Assembly (NCBI RefSeq): GCF_002162135.1 | Contig: NZ_CP021382.1 | Span: forward strand, 4,648,001 to 4,712,000 | DNA length: 64,000 nucleotides | Source: Cellvibrio sp. PSBB006 | GTDB lineage: Bacteria; Pseudomonadota; Gammaproteobacteria; Pseudomonadales; Cellvibrionaceae | Reading direction: 5' to 3' | Part shown: positions 16,882 to 25,076 of the stretch, in pieces | Layout: each line of letters starts with the position of its first letter | Position numbering within the stretch: the stretch's first letter is position 1 | The notes under the pieces: generated by a model | What the model saw: only the letters and a program-made list of their open reading frames with translations | What the model was told of the DNA's origin: nothing | Database searches by the model: none | Program-made: the position numbers and the translations under genes

Positions 16882-17007
16882 ATGCAGGTACGCACTACCA
16901 TCCTCCGTCTCATCTTTATCCTGATCTCCATCGCCAGCCTGGCCTATGTGGCCAACCTTAAGGCGGAGCCTCATTCGGCTGTAAAATACGCTGAACAGCG
17001 ACGTTAG
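16882..17007 (+). CDS. Small membrane peptide candidate, 41 aa
   Basis: The ORF starts ATG CAG GTA CGC, the same first four codons as the tpsB gene at 31174. It encodes a single hydrophobic helix (about residues 7-25, TTILRLIFILISIASLAYV) with a charged C-terminus ending AEQRR. It lies 71 bases downstream of a CRP-type promoter's -10 box, a distance close to the 68 bases at tpsB. It could be a real small inner-membrane protein or a relic of a tpsB-like leader. There is no strong ribosome binding site (CCGGGAATT precedes). Confidence 0.45.
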   Translation: MQVRTTILRLIFILISIASLAYVANLKAEPHSAVKYAEQRR

Positions 17008-17021
17008 TTTTTGCTGGCAAG

Positions 17022-17049
17022 TGTCGGGTTAGCGCAGCGTAATCCGACA
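17022..17049 (+). repeat. REP-like palindrome, copy 6
   Basis: Copy with one arm change (GTCGGGTTA) and the usual GCGCAGCG loop, shortly after the 41-codon ORF. Confidence 0.8.
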
Positions 17050-17138
17050 CTGATGCTGGTTCCTGTGCTAAAGATGCTGTGTAATATGCAATCTGGGAAA
17101 TAAAGGAAATTAACTAATCTTAAATAGGAGTTTAGGAA

Positions 17139-18215
17139 ATGGGTATATCACAAACAGTTGGACAAAACAGCCTCAACCTTACGCAAGATGTCAAAACAGT
17201 GCAGACATTATTGAACAGGGCTATGAAAACCTATATCAGGTTCGGTCAAACGCAAGAAAAACTTACACCTGATGGTATCTGCGGTAGTAAAACAATAACA
17301 GCGATTGGATACTTTCAATCGATGGTGATGCGTCATAAATACCCTGACAAGCGTATAGAGCCTAATAAGAACACCTGGAAGAAACTGAATGAAAATATCC
17401 CAAGCAAGACACAAATAAGAGCAACAGCAAGTCTGCAAAAATCCCAGCTTGATAATTTTCTAACCTGGTTTAAATCGGATGCTACATCAAACGTTGAAAA
17501 GCTGGCTGATTCCTTTTACAAAGAAGTAGCAAAGTTTCTCGAAGTTAAATCTGAAGTGGCCGGCCCCAAACCCGTTGGCTTATCCAAGGTAACAGTAGAA
17601 CCTTTTCGCCAGGGAGATGGGAAGTGGGGTAGTATCAAACTGGGTAATAGCTCCACAGGAACAATTCATAGTTACGGTTGCGCTATGGTCAGTTTGGCAA
17701 TGGCGACTACTTATCTGGGCTCCAGAACCAAACACTGGCCTGAAAATCTTACACCGCAGAAGATGACGCCAATCCATGCAAATAATATTTTAAAGAAAGC
17801 GGGTGTGTTTACGGCAAATTCATACATGCTGTATATCACCGGAGGTGCGAATGCATTGGGAATGCAGGCTAAGGATTCCGGAGTAGGGGTTAAGTTAGGA
17901 GCAAGTGCTCGTGGAAATATTGATCAGTGCTTAAGTAGTGGTGGATTGGTTTTGGTGCATGTCGATTACAAAAAATCCTGGGTTGGTGATCACTGGCTAC
18001 TCCTGACACAGAAAAACTCGAATGGTGAATACTCTGGCGTAGACCCGGCATACGGGAAAGTATTGAAGTTATATAAAACACCGGCAACTGGTCAGACGAC
18101 ATCTGCTCACGTTGTCATGTATGGGCGAGCGGACAGTTTTGGTGAACGAACACCGGAGAATGTTAAAAATTATAAGGTTGTACGATTCGTAACTCTTAAT
18201 GCCGGTACTGAATGA
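17139..18215 (+). CDS. Peptidoglycan-binding C39-like cysteine peptidase; candidate antibacterial effector
   Basis: The protein has 358 residues with no signal peptide. Residues about 10-85 form a PG_binding_1-like domain (VKTVQTLLNRAM, LTPDGICGSKTITAIGYFQ). Residues about 145-345 form a C39/papain-like domain with a plausible triad: C181 in SYGCAMVSLAM, H285 in GDHWLLLT and D302 in GVDPAYGK. Such proteins cut peptide bonds in the cell wall or in proteins. A wall-binding domain without a Sec signal, plus an immediately following lipoprotein, is the layout seen in T6SS-type effector/immunity pairs, but no secretion marker or T6SS gene is in the window. The pair is A/T-richer than its flanks, suggesting acquisition. 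AGGAG precedes ATG 17139. Confidence 0.75.
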   Translation: MGISQTVGQNSLNLTQDVKTVQTLLNRAMKTYIRFGQTQEKLTPDGICGSKTITAIGYFQSMVMRHKYPDKRIEPNKNTWKKLNENIPSKTQIRATASLQKSQLDNFLTWFKSDATSNVEKLADSFYKEVAKFLEVKSEVAGPKPVGLSKVTVEPFRQGDGKWGSIKLGNSSTGTIHSYGCAMVSLAMATTYLGSRTKHWPENLTPQKMTPIHANNILKKAGVFTANSYMLYITGGANALGMQAKDSGVGVKLGASARGNIDQCLSSGGLVLVHVDYKKSWVGDHWLLLTQKNSNGEYSGVDPAYGKVLKLYKTPATGQTTSAHVVMYGRADSFGERTPENVKNYKVVRFVTLNAGTE

Positions 18216-18251
18216 GCGGATGCATAAAAAAATTATGAATGGGATCATTTT

Positions 18252-18845
18252 ATGAATAGCAGATTGTTGTATGTTGGCTTTGCACTTGTGGGGATACTAT
18301 TTCCGCTGGGGTGTAGTGGCGAAAACACAGAAAACTTCGAGCCTTTATTTACTGGCTTAAAAGCAGGTCAGAGGGGTCAGCAGGATTGTGTTTCTATAGC
18401 TGATGCTTCGGTAAAAATAGAGTTCAATGATTTTGATCAAAATCTCAATATCTATCGGTCGAAGGGGTGCAAAGAATCTTCAAAAGCTAATATGTTGGTG
18501 ATTCCTGTGGAGGCTCAGCTTGCAGGAATGTGGAATGGCTTTGTGGTTTTGGATGAAGGGACTGATGTTAATGGCAGAGAAATTCATCTTATCAGTATCA
18601 ACGATGCCACAAAGAAATATAGCATCTACTATGTCAATCAACCACTGTTTGAAGAAAACCAGGTGACGTATTTCGAAGCAACGGAAAAGGAAGCTAAATT
18701 GGCAGATTGTGCAGAACAGGCGCCTGAGGTTACACAATGGAATGAGATGGGTTTTCCATTAATGATTGCGCAGCAAAAAATACTGGATATTAAAACCGGT
18801 AAGACGCGTTCGACAGATGTGCTTTCTTGTTATCCGTTGCAATAA
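18252..18845 (+). CDS. Lipoprotein, candidate immunity partner of the C39-like protein
   Basis: The protein has 197 residues and begins with a lipoprotein signal ending FPLGC-S (lipidated Cys21), so it is predicted to be anchored in the periplasm. The mature part is acidic, contains four more cysteines and a beta-rich middle section, and matches no family I know. It starts 36 bases after the peptidase stop and shares its A/T-rich composition, so cotranscription is likely. A periplasmic lipoprotein directly downstream of a cell-wall-targeting enzyme fits the role of an immunity protein; this is inference from position. Confidence 0.6.
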   Translation: MNSRLLYVGFALVGILFPLGCSGENTENFEPLFTGLKAGQRGQQDCVSIADASVKIEFNDFDQNLNIYRSKGCKESSKANMLVIPVEAQLAGMWNGFVVLDEGTDVNGREIHLISINDATKKYSIYYVNQPLFEENQVTYFEATEKEAKLADCAEQAPEVTQWNEMGFPLMIAQQKILDIKTGKTRSTDVLSCYPLQ

Positions 18846-18882
18846 TTCATAGCTTATTTTTCTGTATGTCGTTGGTTAACAA

Positions 18883-18912
18883 TGTCGGGTTACGCTGCGC
18901 TAACCCGACCTA
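18883..18912 (-). repeat. REP-like palindrome, copy 7 (inverted)
   Basis: Inverse copy with arms GTCGGGTTA and TAACCCGAC; the paired changes preserve the stem, so the hairpin has been maintained through compensating substitutions. Confidence 0.85.
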
Positions 18913-18929
18913 GTGTAAACATCGCTTTT

Positions 18930-18961
18930 GTAGGTCGGATTAGCGTAAGCGTAATCCGACA
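18930..18961 (+). repeat. REP-like palindrome, copy 8
   Basis: Direct-orientation copy with loop GCGTAAGCG. It forms a tail-to-tail pair with the copy at 18883. Confidence 0.85.
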
Positions 18962-18987
18962 CCAGGTTCAAACATTTCACCGCCGCA

Positions 18988-20982
18988 TCACGCGCTCACC
19001 TCTTTCAAATCCTCCAAAATATGCTCCGCCGCCTGAAAGGCTAAGGCCGCAATCGTCAAGGTCGGATTTCCGGTGGCCACCGTCGGAAACACACCGCTGC
19101 CGACCATAAACAAATTGCTGTGGTCCCAGGATTGTTGTCGCGCGTTCAATACGGAATCTTCTTTGCAATCCCCCATGCGATAAGTGCCGACGATATGACC
19201 GGCGCCATAGAAGGTAAAATTGTCGCCCTGGTATTGAAAGTTGGTGGCGGTGACTTTGTCGGGTTTTCCATATAACACCGGTGCCGGTGGCAGCTTGGTG
19301 TATTCGGTAGCGCCGATGGCGTTAAAGATTTCCGTAGAGACTTTTTTCGCGGAGACAAACGCATTGCGCACGTAATCTTCCTGGATGCGATAGGTCACTT
19401 TCGGGCGCGGTAAGCCGAGGTGATCGGTTTCGGTCTCGGATAATTCCACACGATTTTCCGGGTCAGGCAATTGCTCAATCAAATACCCCAGACGAATTTG
19501 TCGCGTATAAATAGCATTTAAGGTATTCACCAATTGCGTGCCGAATAATTGGCTGTTAGCCGGCAGGTTTTGATCCCAACGCAGTGGCTGGCCTTGCTGA
19601 TTCACCGAGTCACCATTTAGCTGGCTGTTGTTCTGGCCGAACACAAAATCCGCCAGGGTAGTGAAAGGGTCATTCGCCGCCCACTGCCAGCCCTCATTGC
19701 CAATCTCAATGCGATAGGCCGAACGCTCTTTGCGGAATTCACCATCGCGCAGCGATTCAACCCCCGAGGTTGACAGCGGGCCGCGATAAGCAAACACCGG
19801 ATCTTTCGCCAAACCCCAGGCGAGATACATCACGTGATCCATCAGGTTGCGCCCGACCTGATCACTGCTGTTAGCAACGCCACGCTTAAAATTTTTATTT
19901 TTATTGGACATTAATAACAGCTTGGGCGTCTCGATAGCGTGCGCCGCTAACACATACTTTTTAGCGGTAACCGTACCGGAGCCGGTGGGAATGCCACCGT
20001 GTGTATCGTAAGTGATGTAATCAATTCCGGTGATGTCGTCAGTGTTGTCATCGACGCGAATATTATTCGCCACATGGCGATACCATACATCGACATTGCC
20101 GGTTTGCTGCGCGCGGGCGAGCGTGACCGTCGCATCATATTTTGCCTGGATGGGGCAAATGGGAATGCAGTTAGTATTGCCGGCACATTGACGTCGTTCG
20201 CCCGGCAGGGAATTGCGTCCTTGTGGTGTCGGGGTCACGTAAACCGGATTGCCATCAACGGTTATTGAGGTCACGCTATTGATGTAGGCTTGATCTACCA
20301 GGGATTCGGTAATACCCGGCATCGGATAATTATATTCCGGTCCATAATTTCCCGTCGGTGAAACACCGAATTGTGTATAAAGTTGATCCAATGCGCCCTT
20401 GTCACCCGCTACACCAATTTCGTTGGTGGCTTTTTCATAGTAGGGCACCAGCTTCTGATAAAAATCTTTACCGCCCGGCCAATCCACACCTTGCCCGTAC
20501 AAGGTTTTTAATTCGAAATCGTTGGGAAATAAACGCAAACTGGTGCCGAGCCAATGCCAGGTTGTACCGCCACCGATGCGCTCATAGGAACTGGCAAATG
20601 CAAAATTGGCGCGCGGACTGTCACCCGTTAAATGGAGTTCTTGTGGTGAATACGTGAAATAACATTGTTTGGGATTTCGCCAGGGACCAATTTGCAATAC
20701 GGTATAGCGCGGCACATTTTCCTGCGCCGGGTCGGGCAGGCCGAGCGGGTTATCCGGTGTCGATGCCGACGGATTTTGCACCGTCGGTGGATAGGGTGAT
20801 TCGGGTGTTTTTGCATTGGCTTTGAAAAAGGTTTCCATATAGCCGCTGCGATCCACTGGCACCGGTTGGCCGGCTTCGAGGATCAACACTTTCTTACCTT
20901 GCAATCCTAACTGATAGGCAACAATAGAACCGGCAATACCTGAGCCGACAATGACAACATCATATTCCTGATTGGCAGTCAT
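18988..20982 (-). CDS. GMC-family FAD oxidoreductase (dehydrogenase large subunit)
   Basis: The 664-residue protein has an N-terminal FAD-binding motif (DVVIVGSGIAGSIVAYQLG, residues about 8-26). The C-terminal GMC domain has GAGHIVGTYRMG and GSGVFPTVATGNPTLTIAALA, which carry the conserved catalytic His and Asn regions. CIPICPIQAKYDATVTLA resembles the cysteine-rich segment of gluconate/sorbitol dehydrogenase large subunits. It is the last gene of a three-gene operon (cytochrome, small subunit, GMC subunit) transcribed leftwards. The family oxidises sugars or alcohols and passes electrons to a cytochrome c. No Sec or Tat signal is present, which is unusual for a periplasm-facing enzyme. The substrate is unknown. 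Confidence 0.88.
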   Translation of the reverse strand: MTANQEYDVVIVGSGIAGSIVAYQLGLQGKKVLILEAGQPVPVDRSGYMETFFKANAKTPESPYPPTVQNPSASTPDNPLGLPDPAQENVPRYTVLQIGPWRNPKQCYFTYSPQELHLTGDSPRANFAFASSYERIGGGTTWHWLGTSLRLFPNDFELKTLYGQGVDWPGGKDFYQKLVPYYEKATNEIGVAGDKGALDQLYTQFGVSPTGNYGPEYNYPMPGITESLVDQAYINSVTSITVDGNPVYVTPTPQGRNSLPGERRQCAGNTNCIPICPIQAKYDATVTLARAQQTGNVDVWYRHVANNIRVDDNTDDITGIDYITYDTHGGIPTGSGTVTAKKYVLAAHAIETPKLLLMSNKNKNFKRGVANSSDQVGRNLMDHVMYLAWGLAKDPVFAYRGPLSTSGVESLRDGEFRKERSAYRIEIGNEGWQWAANDPFTTLADFVFGQNNSQLNGDSVNQQGQPLRWDQNLPANSQLFGTQLVNTLNAIYTRQIRLGYLIEQLPDPENRVELSETETDHLGLPRPKVTYRIQEDYVRNAFVSAKKVSTEIFNAIGATEYTKLPPAPVLYGKPDKVTATNFQYQGDNFTFYGAGHIVGTYRMGDCKEDSVLNARQQSWDHSNLFMVGSGVFPTVATGNPTLTIAALAFQAAEHILEDLKEVSA

Positions 20983-20994
20983 GCTGTTTTCTCC

Positions 20995-21495
20995 TTATTT
21001 GTTGCCGGTGAAATCGCTGAGCGGCGCGGGTTCAGTGGCCCAATAACCGTAGCGAAAATTCGAGTCACCCATGGGATGGGATTGCATCACCTGCCAGGCT
21101 AAACCGGTGGTGTAACTTTTGGCGGAAATCATATCGCTGACCGTATTGGCCGGCGCCGTGTCCGATGCTGGAATAAGAGTGGGCCAGGCGCCGGCATACC
21201 ACATAAAAATTAATTTACGGCAGGCAATAACAAAGTCGGCGCCGTTGCTGTCGGCCAGCATTGCCTCGCCGATTTGTTGGTCAGATAATTTTTGCGCTTT
21301 GAGCGACGCAAATTTCTGAAAAATACTGTTCACCAGATCGGGATTGCCGCTCTCCCGGGTAACCGCCTGGGTAAAAAACGGGAGATATTCGGATTTAATA
21401 TCCACCGGGTCCAACGTCGGTGAAAGTATCTTGGCGGAAAAGCCGGTCAGTACCGCGCTCAGGCCAATAAAACTTGCCATAGTGGAATCAGTCAT
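20995..21495 (-). CDS. Sugar/sorbitol dehydrogenase small subunit (FAD-SLDH / gluconate 2-DH subunit 3-like)
   Basis: The 166-residue protein begins 12 bases before the GMC gene in transcription order and has a clear AAGGAGCG ribosome binding site. The TRESGNPDLVNSIFQKFASL and FVIACRKLIFMWYAGAWP segments, and QVMQSHPMGDSNFRYGYWA near the end, match the small subunit of membrane-bound FAD sugar dehydrogenases. This subunit normally carries the Tat signal that exports the complex. Here the N-terminus (MTDSTMASFIGLSAVLTGFS) has a weak hydrophobic stretch but no twin arginine. Role: partner or chaperone of the GMC subunit. Confidence 0.75.
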   Translation of the reverse strand: MTDSTMASFIGLSAVLTGFSAKILSPTLDPVDIKSEYLPFFTQAVTRESGNPDLVNSIFQKFASLKAQKLSDQQIGEAMLADSNGADFVIACRKLIFMWYAGAWPTLIPASDTAPANTVSDMISAKSYTTGLAWQVMQSHPMGDSNFRYGYWATEPAPLSDFTGNK

Positions 21496-21526
21496 GGTTC
21501 GCTCCTTAAGTTAATTGCGTGCAAAT

Positions 21527-22897
21527 TTATTGCGCGCGTTGTAACAGGTAAGTGAAATCGGAAAACAATCCATTGGTGCCGGTGGCGTTGTTATGACACG
21601 CCATGCAACTGCTGGAGGTTTGTTTGACTTCACCTTGAATGTAGGTTTCGAGAGTGGTGTTGGCCAGGAATGAAGGCGCGGGCACACCGGTAGGGTCGGT
21701 AGGGCTGGTGGCGTTAGTGGGCCACTGGGTGCTGACCAATTCGTAATTTAACCACACTGAGCCGGGCACCGCTTTTTCCAACGCGGCGTGATAGAGCGCG
21801 TTTAATTTTTTCGTGTCCTCGGTAATCGGAATTACCCGCTCAACCTGTGTAGGTTGTGTGTGCGGATTGGCGGGGTTCCAGGGGCGCGGTGGTGGCTCAT
21901 TGACAGGACAATCCTTACATGTCGCATCAAAGAAATTGTACGCGCTTAAATCCGGCTTTTCGCCTTTGGTCGGTGCGTTGGCAATGTGCTCGAAGGTCGA
22001 CCAGATCCACTGCGGTTCATCTTCGGTCTTGTGTGCAATGTGGAAACCAACCAGGCCCACTTGCTCCAGCGAACAGGCTGGCTCTACGCCGTGTTGTTCT
22101 TCGGGATTGTTGTACACCAACGCAAAGGTGGTGTGATAACGGGTAGGATCAAATTTGCCACCCATCTTCACCCAGGCAGCTTTCAGCATGATGGCACCAA
22201 TCTGAGCGCTCTCGGTATTGCTCGATGGAAAATCTGCATCTTTAGCGAAGGCGGTCTGACCGGCTTTGCTGTAGAGATTATTGTCGAGGATGTAATTAAA
22301 CATGGCCTCATTGGTGAGAATTTCGTAGCGCGTATACTGGCCGTTCTGATCGATCAGTGGCCCGGTTTGAAACGGCTCGCCACTTTCATCCAGCACATTG
22401 GGTGTTTTACCCACCTGGGTTAAATGAATAGCACCGTCAGGAATCTTGCCGATATCTTTGCACACCTCGGGCACAGGGTTGGGTTGGTTCCAGGCTGGCG
22501 GTTGCGCGCCATCGGGCAGAAAAATATCGCGGCTTTCTTTCCAGCTTTGCCACACCACCGGGCCGCCGGGTTGTTGGCCGATCACCAGATTATTATTGGG
22601 CGTTCCATCGGGATTGGCCGGCCAGTTGAGTGCAACAAACGATTGCCAGGAAAAGACATCGAAATCGTGTTGCAGGGATTCCAGATTAAACGGCGGGTTG
22701 GCCGTAATCTCCAGGGGAATGGCCGAGCTTAATGTGGGTAATGTGTCACCGGGTGTGGATGAACTGGTCGGTGGTGTTGAGGTCAGTTTTGCCGCGGGCG
22801 TTTCCTGTTGCTCTTGCGAGCAAGCATGTAACAACAGCAGAGACGCGAGACATGTCGCACCACGTGTAAAACAGGAGAAACCAGGTTGCCATTTCAT
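21527..22897 (-). CDS. Mono-haem cytochrome c-type lipoprotein of the dehydrogenase operon
   Basis: The 456-residue protein has a lipoprotein signal (LLLLHAC, Cys26) and a Thr/Ser/Pro-rich linker. A large middle domain of unknown fold follows (FDVFSWQSFVALNWPANPDG). Near the C-terminus is a single haem-binding CMACH motif. It is the first gene of the operon. Electron-accepting cytochromes of FAD sugar dehydrogenases normally have three haems, so a one-haem lipoprotein with an extra domain is atypical. The similar proteins I recall are annotated only as cytochrome c family. It probably accepts electrons from the GMC subunit or oxidises a substrate itself. Confidence 0.72.
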   Translation of the reverse strand: MKWQPGFSCFTRGATCLASLLLLHACSQEQQETPAAKLTSTPPTSSSTPGDTLPTLSSAIPLEITANPPFNLESLQHDFDVFSWQSFVALNWPANPDGTPNNNLVIGQQPGGPVVWQSWKESRDIFLPDGAQPPAWNQPNPVPEVCKDIGKIPDGAIHLTQVGKTPNVLDESGEPFQTGPLIDQNGQYTRYEILTNEAMFNYILDNNLYSKAGQTAFAKDADFPSSNTESAQIGAIMLKAAWVKMGGKFDPTRYHTTFALVYNNPEEQHGVEPACSLEQVGLVGFHIAHKTEDEPQWIWSTFEHIANAPTKGEKPDLSAYNFFDATCKDCPVNEPPPRPWNPANPHTQPTQVERVIPITEDTKKLNALYHAALEKAVPGSVWLNYELVSTQWPTNATSPTDPTGVPAPSFLANTTLETYIQGEVKQTSSSCMACHNNATGTNGLFSDFTYLLQRAQ

Positions 22898-23189
22898 ACT
22901 AAAAATCCTTGTTCTTTTATGGATGTTTCAACCCTGAATGTCTTGTGAGACGCCGGATGTTTACCGCGCTTTTCAGGATGTTGATTGACAAGCAACAATC
23001 AGATCACGTCGGTAGTATTTCAAAGAAGTCCGCTATCGCATATTACAAGTCATGACAGCGGAAGCGCGGCTAATTATGGAAATGTGCGCCAGATGACAAA
23101 GGCTTAAAAGAATATCCGGCAAACCTTGCGCCCACGGAACAAATTGAGTTTCAATCAGGAACAGCCTGACCCCCTTGATAAGGATTGCA
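22898..23189. other. Divergent region between cytochrome operon and MCE transporter
   Basis: The 292 bases hold both promoters. No palindromic operator, terminator or RNA gene was recognised. Confidence 0.4.
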
Positions 23190-24302
23190 ATGACAGCTGC
23201 CAGCTTCCATACCGATAGCCAGGGTGACCAGTGTGCGCTATATCTTGGCGGGCGCTGGCAATTGGGGGATGCGCCGGATGGCGACGCTCTCCAAGCCGTG
23301 GTCCCGCCTGACTGTCAGCATCTGGATTTGATTACCGAGCAGTTGGAAAGCTGGGATTCCAGTCTTGCCATCGCACTCTTGCAACTGGCGCGCTGGTGCG
23401 ACAGCCAGAAAATTTCGCTTAACACCGACGCAGTGCCTCAAGGCTTACAACAGTTGTTGAACCTTGCGACAGGCGTGCCGGTTTATCAGACGGAAGCCGC
23501 AGAGAAATCCGGCAATGCGATTACTATTTTGCGCAATGCGGTTAAACAACAATGGCATGAACTGCGCGATACGCTCATCTTCGTGGGCGATGCCTGCGTC
23601 GCGTTAGGGCATTGGTTGCAAGGCCGGGCAAAAACACGCCGGGTCGATATTTTCTTTTTTATTGATCAGGCCGGCCCCCGCGCCCTCGCTATTGTGACGC
23701 TTATCAGCGTGCTGGTGGGGATGATCCTCGCCTACCTGGGCTCCGTGCAATTGCGCCAGTTGGGTGCCCAGGTTTATGTGGCGGATTTGGTGGCGATCGG
23801 TATGGTGCGCGAAATGGGCGCGTTGATGACCGCCGTGATTATGGCTGGTCGTACCGGCGCTGCCTATGCTGCACAACTCGGCACCATGCAAGTGAATGAA
23901 GAGATTGATGCGCTGCGCATCATGGGTATTTCCAGTATGGAATTTCTGGTGTTGCCGCGTTTGTTGGCGCTGGTGTTTGTCATGCCGCTGTTGTGCATTT
24001 ATTCCGATATTATCGGTATGGTCGGCGGTGCAGTTATTGCGACCAGCATGGATGTCAGCATCATCCAATATATTTCCCAAACCCGTGATGCGGTGGATTG
24101 GCTCGACATCTCCACCGGCATCGTCAAAAGTATTGTCTTCGGTATTTTAATTGCGATAGCCGGCTGTCAGGCGGGCTTGAATTGCGGCCGCAATTCGGAT
24201 GCGGTCGGCATGGCGGCCACCAACGCGGTGGTGAAGGCAATTGTGTATCTGGTGGTAGCGGATGCCGCCTTCAATATCCTGTATGACAAACTCGGAATCT
24301 GA
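23190..24302 (+). CDS. MCE-system ABC permease (MlaE-type) with N-terminal STAS-like domain
   Basis: ATG 23190 (AAGG upstream) is preferred over an in-frame TTG at 23175, giving 370 residues. Residues 1 to about 105 form a STAS-like cytoplasmic domain. The remainder is the MlaE permease with five or six membrane segments and the conserved EIDALRIMGISSMEFLVLPR coupling segment. It is the first of four overlapping or near-abutting genes with ATPase, MCE protein and outer-membrane lipoprotein. The system is of the type that moves phospholipids or other hydrophobic compounds between inner and outer membranes; the STAS-permease form differs from classical mlaE, where MlaB is separate. Confidence 0.9.
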   Translation: MTAASFHTDSQGDQCALYLGGRWQLGDAPDGDALQAVVPPDCQHLDLITEQLESWDSSLAIALLQLARWCDSQKISLNTDAVPQGLQQLLNLATGVPVYQTEAAEKSGNAITILRNAVKQQWHELRDTLIFVGDACVALGHWLQGRAKTRRVDIFFFIDQAGPRALAIVTLISVLVGMILAYLGSVQLRQLGAQVYVADLVAIGMVREMGALMTAVIMAGRTGAAYAAQLGTMQVNEEIDALRIMGISSMEFLVLPRLLALVFVMPLLCIYSDIIGMVGGAVIATSMDVSIIQYISQTRDAVDWLDISTGIVKSIVFGILIAIAGCQAGLNCGRNSDAVGMAATNAVVKAIVYLVVADAAFNILYDKLGI

Positions 24303-24305
24303 TCC

Positions 24306-25076
24306 ATGGCGCAGCAAGCCTTTATAGAAGTGCGCGATCTCACCATCGGTTACGGCCGCCGGGTTGTGCAGGAACATTTACAGTTTGAAGTGCGCAAGAA
24401 CGATATCTTTTTTATCATCGGTGGCAGCGGGTGTGGCAAGACGACACTGCTCAAACACATGATCGGTTTGATCGAACCCTCTCATGGTGAAGTGCTATAC
24501 CAAGGCGTTAATTTTTACCGTTCCGACGAGGAAACCCAGTTGGAGTTACTGAAAAACTGGGGCATTACATTTCAAACCGGCGCGCTGTTTTCCAGTATGA
24601 CGCTGGAAGAAAATGTGGCGCTGCCCATGCAGCTCTATACGGATTTAACGGAAAAGCAAATTGCCGAAGCCGTCGCCTATAAACTGGCGCTGGTGGGGCT
24701 CGGTGGTTTTGAAGATTTTTATCCGGCGGAAATCAGCGGTGGCATGCACAAGCGCGCCGGACTTGCCCGTGCCATTGCCCTTGATCCGCAATTATTATTT
24801 TTTGACGAACCATCGGCGGGGTTGGACCCGATCAGTTCCCTGCGTCTCGATCAATTGATTGTGCAGGTATGCCAGGCTCTGGATTCCACGGTCGTTATCG
24901 TCTCACATGAGTTGCCCAGTATTTTATCTATCGGCACAAATTGTGTCTTTCTCGATGCACAAGCCAAAACCATGCTCGACAGCGGTGACCCAAAACAGCT
25001 GGCGGAACACAGCAAACAGGATAAAGTCCGCCAGTTTCTGAACCGTGCGGAAAGTCAGACAGAGGAAAACGCATGA
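24306..25076 (+). CDS. MCE-system ABC ATPase (MlaF-type)
   Basis: The 256-residue cytoplasmic ATPase has Walker A GGSGCGKTTLL, Q-loop FQTGALFSSMTLEENVALP, signature ISGGMHKRAGLARA, Walker B LLFFDEPSAGLDP and H-loop VSHE. The ENVALP and GGMHKRAGLARAI sequences are typical of the Mla/Ttg2A subgroup. It starts 4 bases after the permease stop, and its stop overlaps the next start (ATGA), so the genes are translationally coupled. Confidence 0.93.
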   Translation: MAQQAFIEVRDLTIGYGRRVVQEHLQFEVRKNDIFFIIGGSGCGKTTLLKHMIGLIEPSHGEVLYQGVNFYRSDEETQLELLKNWGITFQTGALFSSMTLEENVALPMQLYTDLTEKQIAEAVAYKLALVGLGGFEDFYPAEISGGMHKRAGLARAIALDPQLLFFDEPSAGLDPISSLRLDQLIVQVCQALDSTVVIVSHELPSILSIGTNCVFLDAQAKTMLDSGDPKQLAEHSKQDKVRQFLNRAESQTEENA

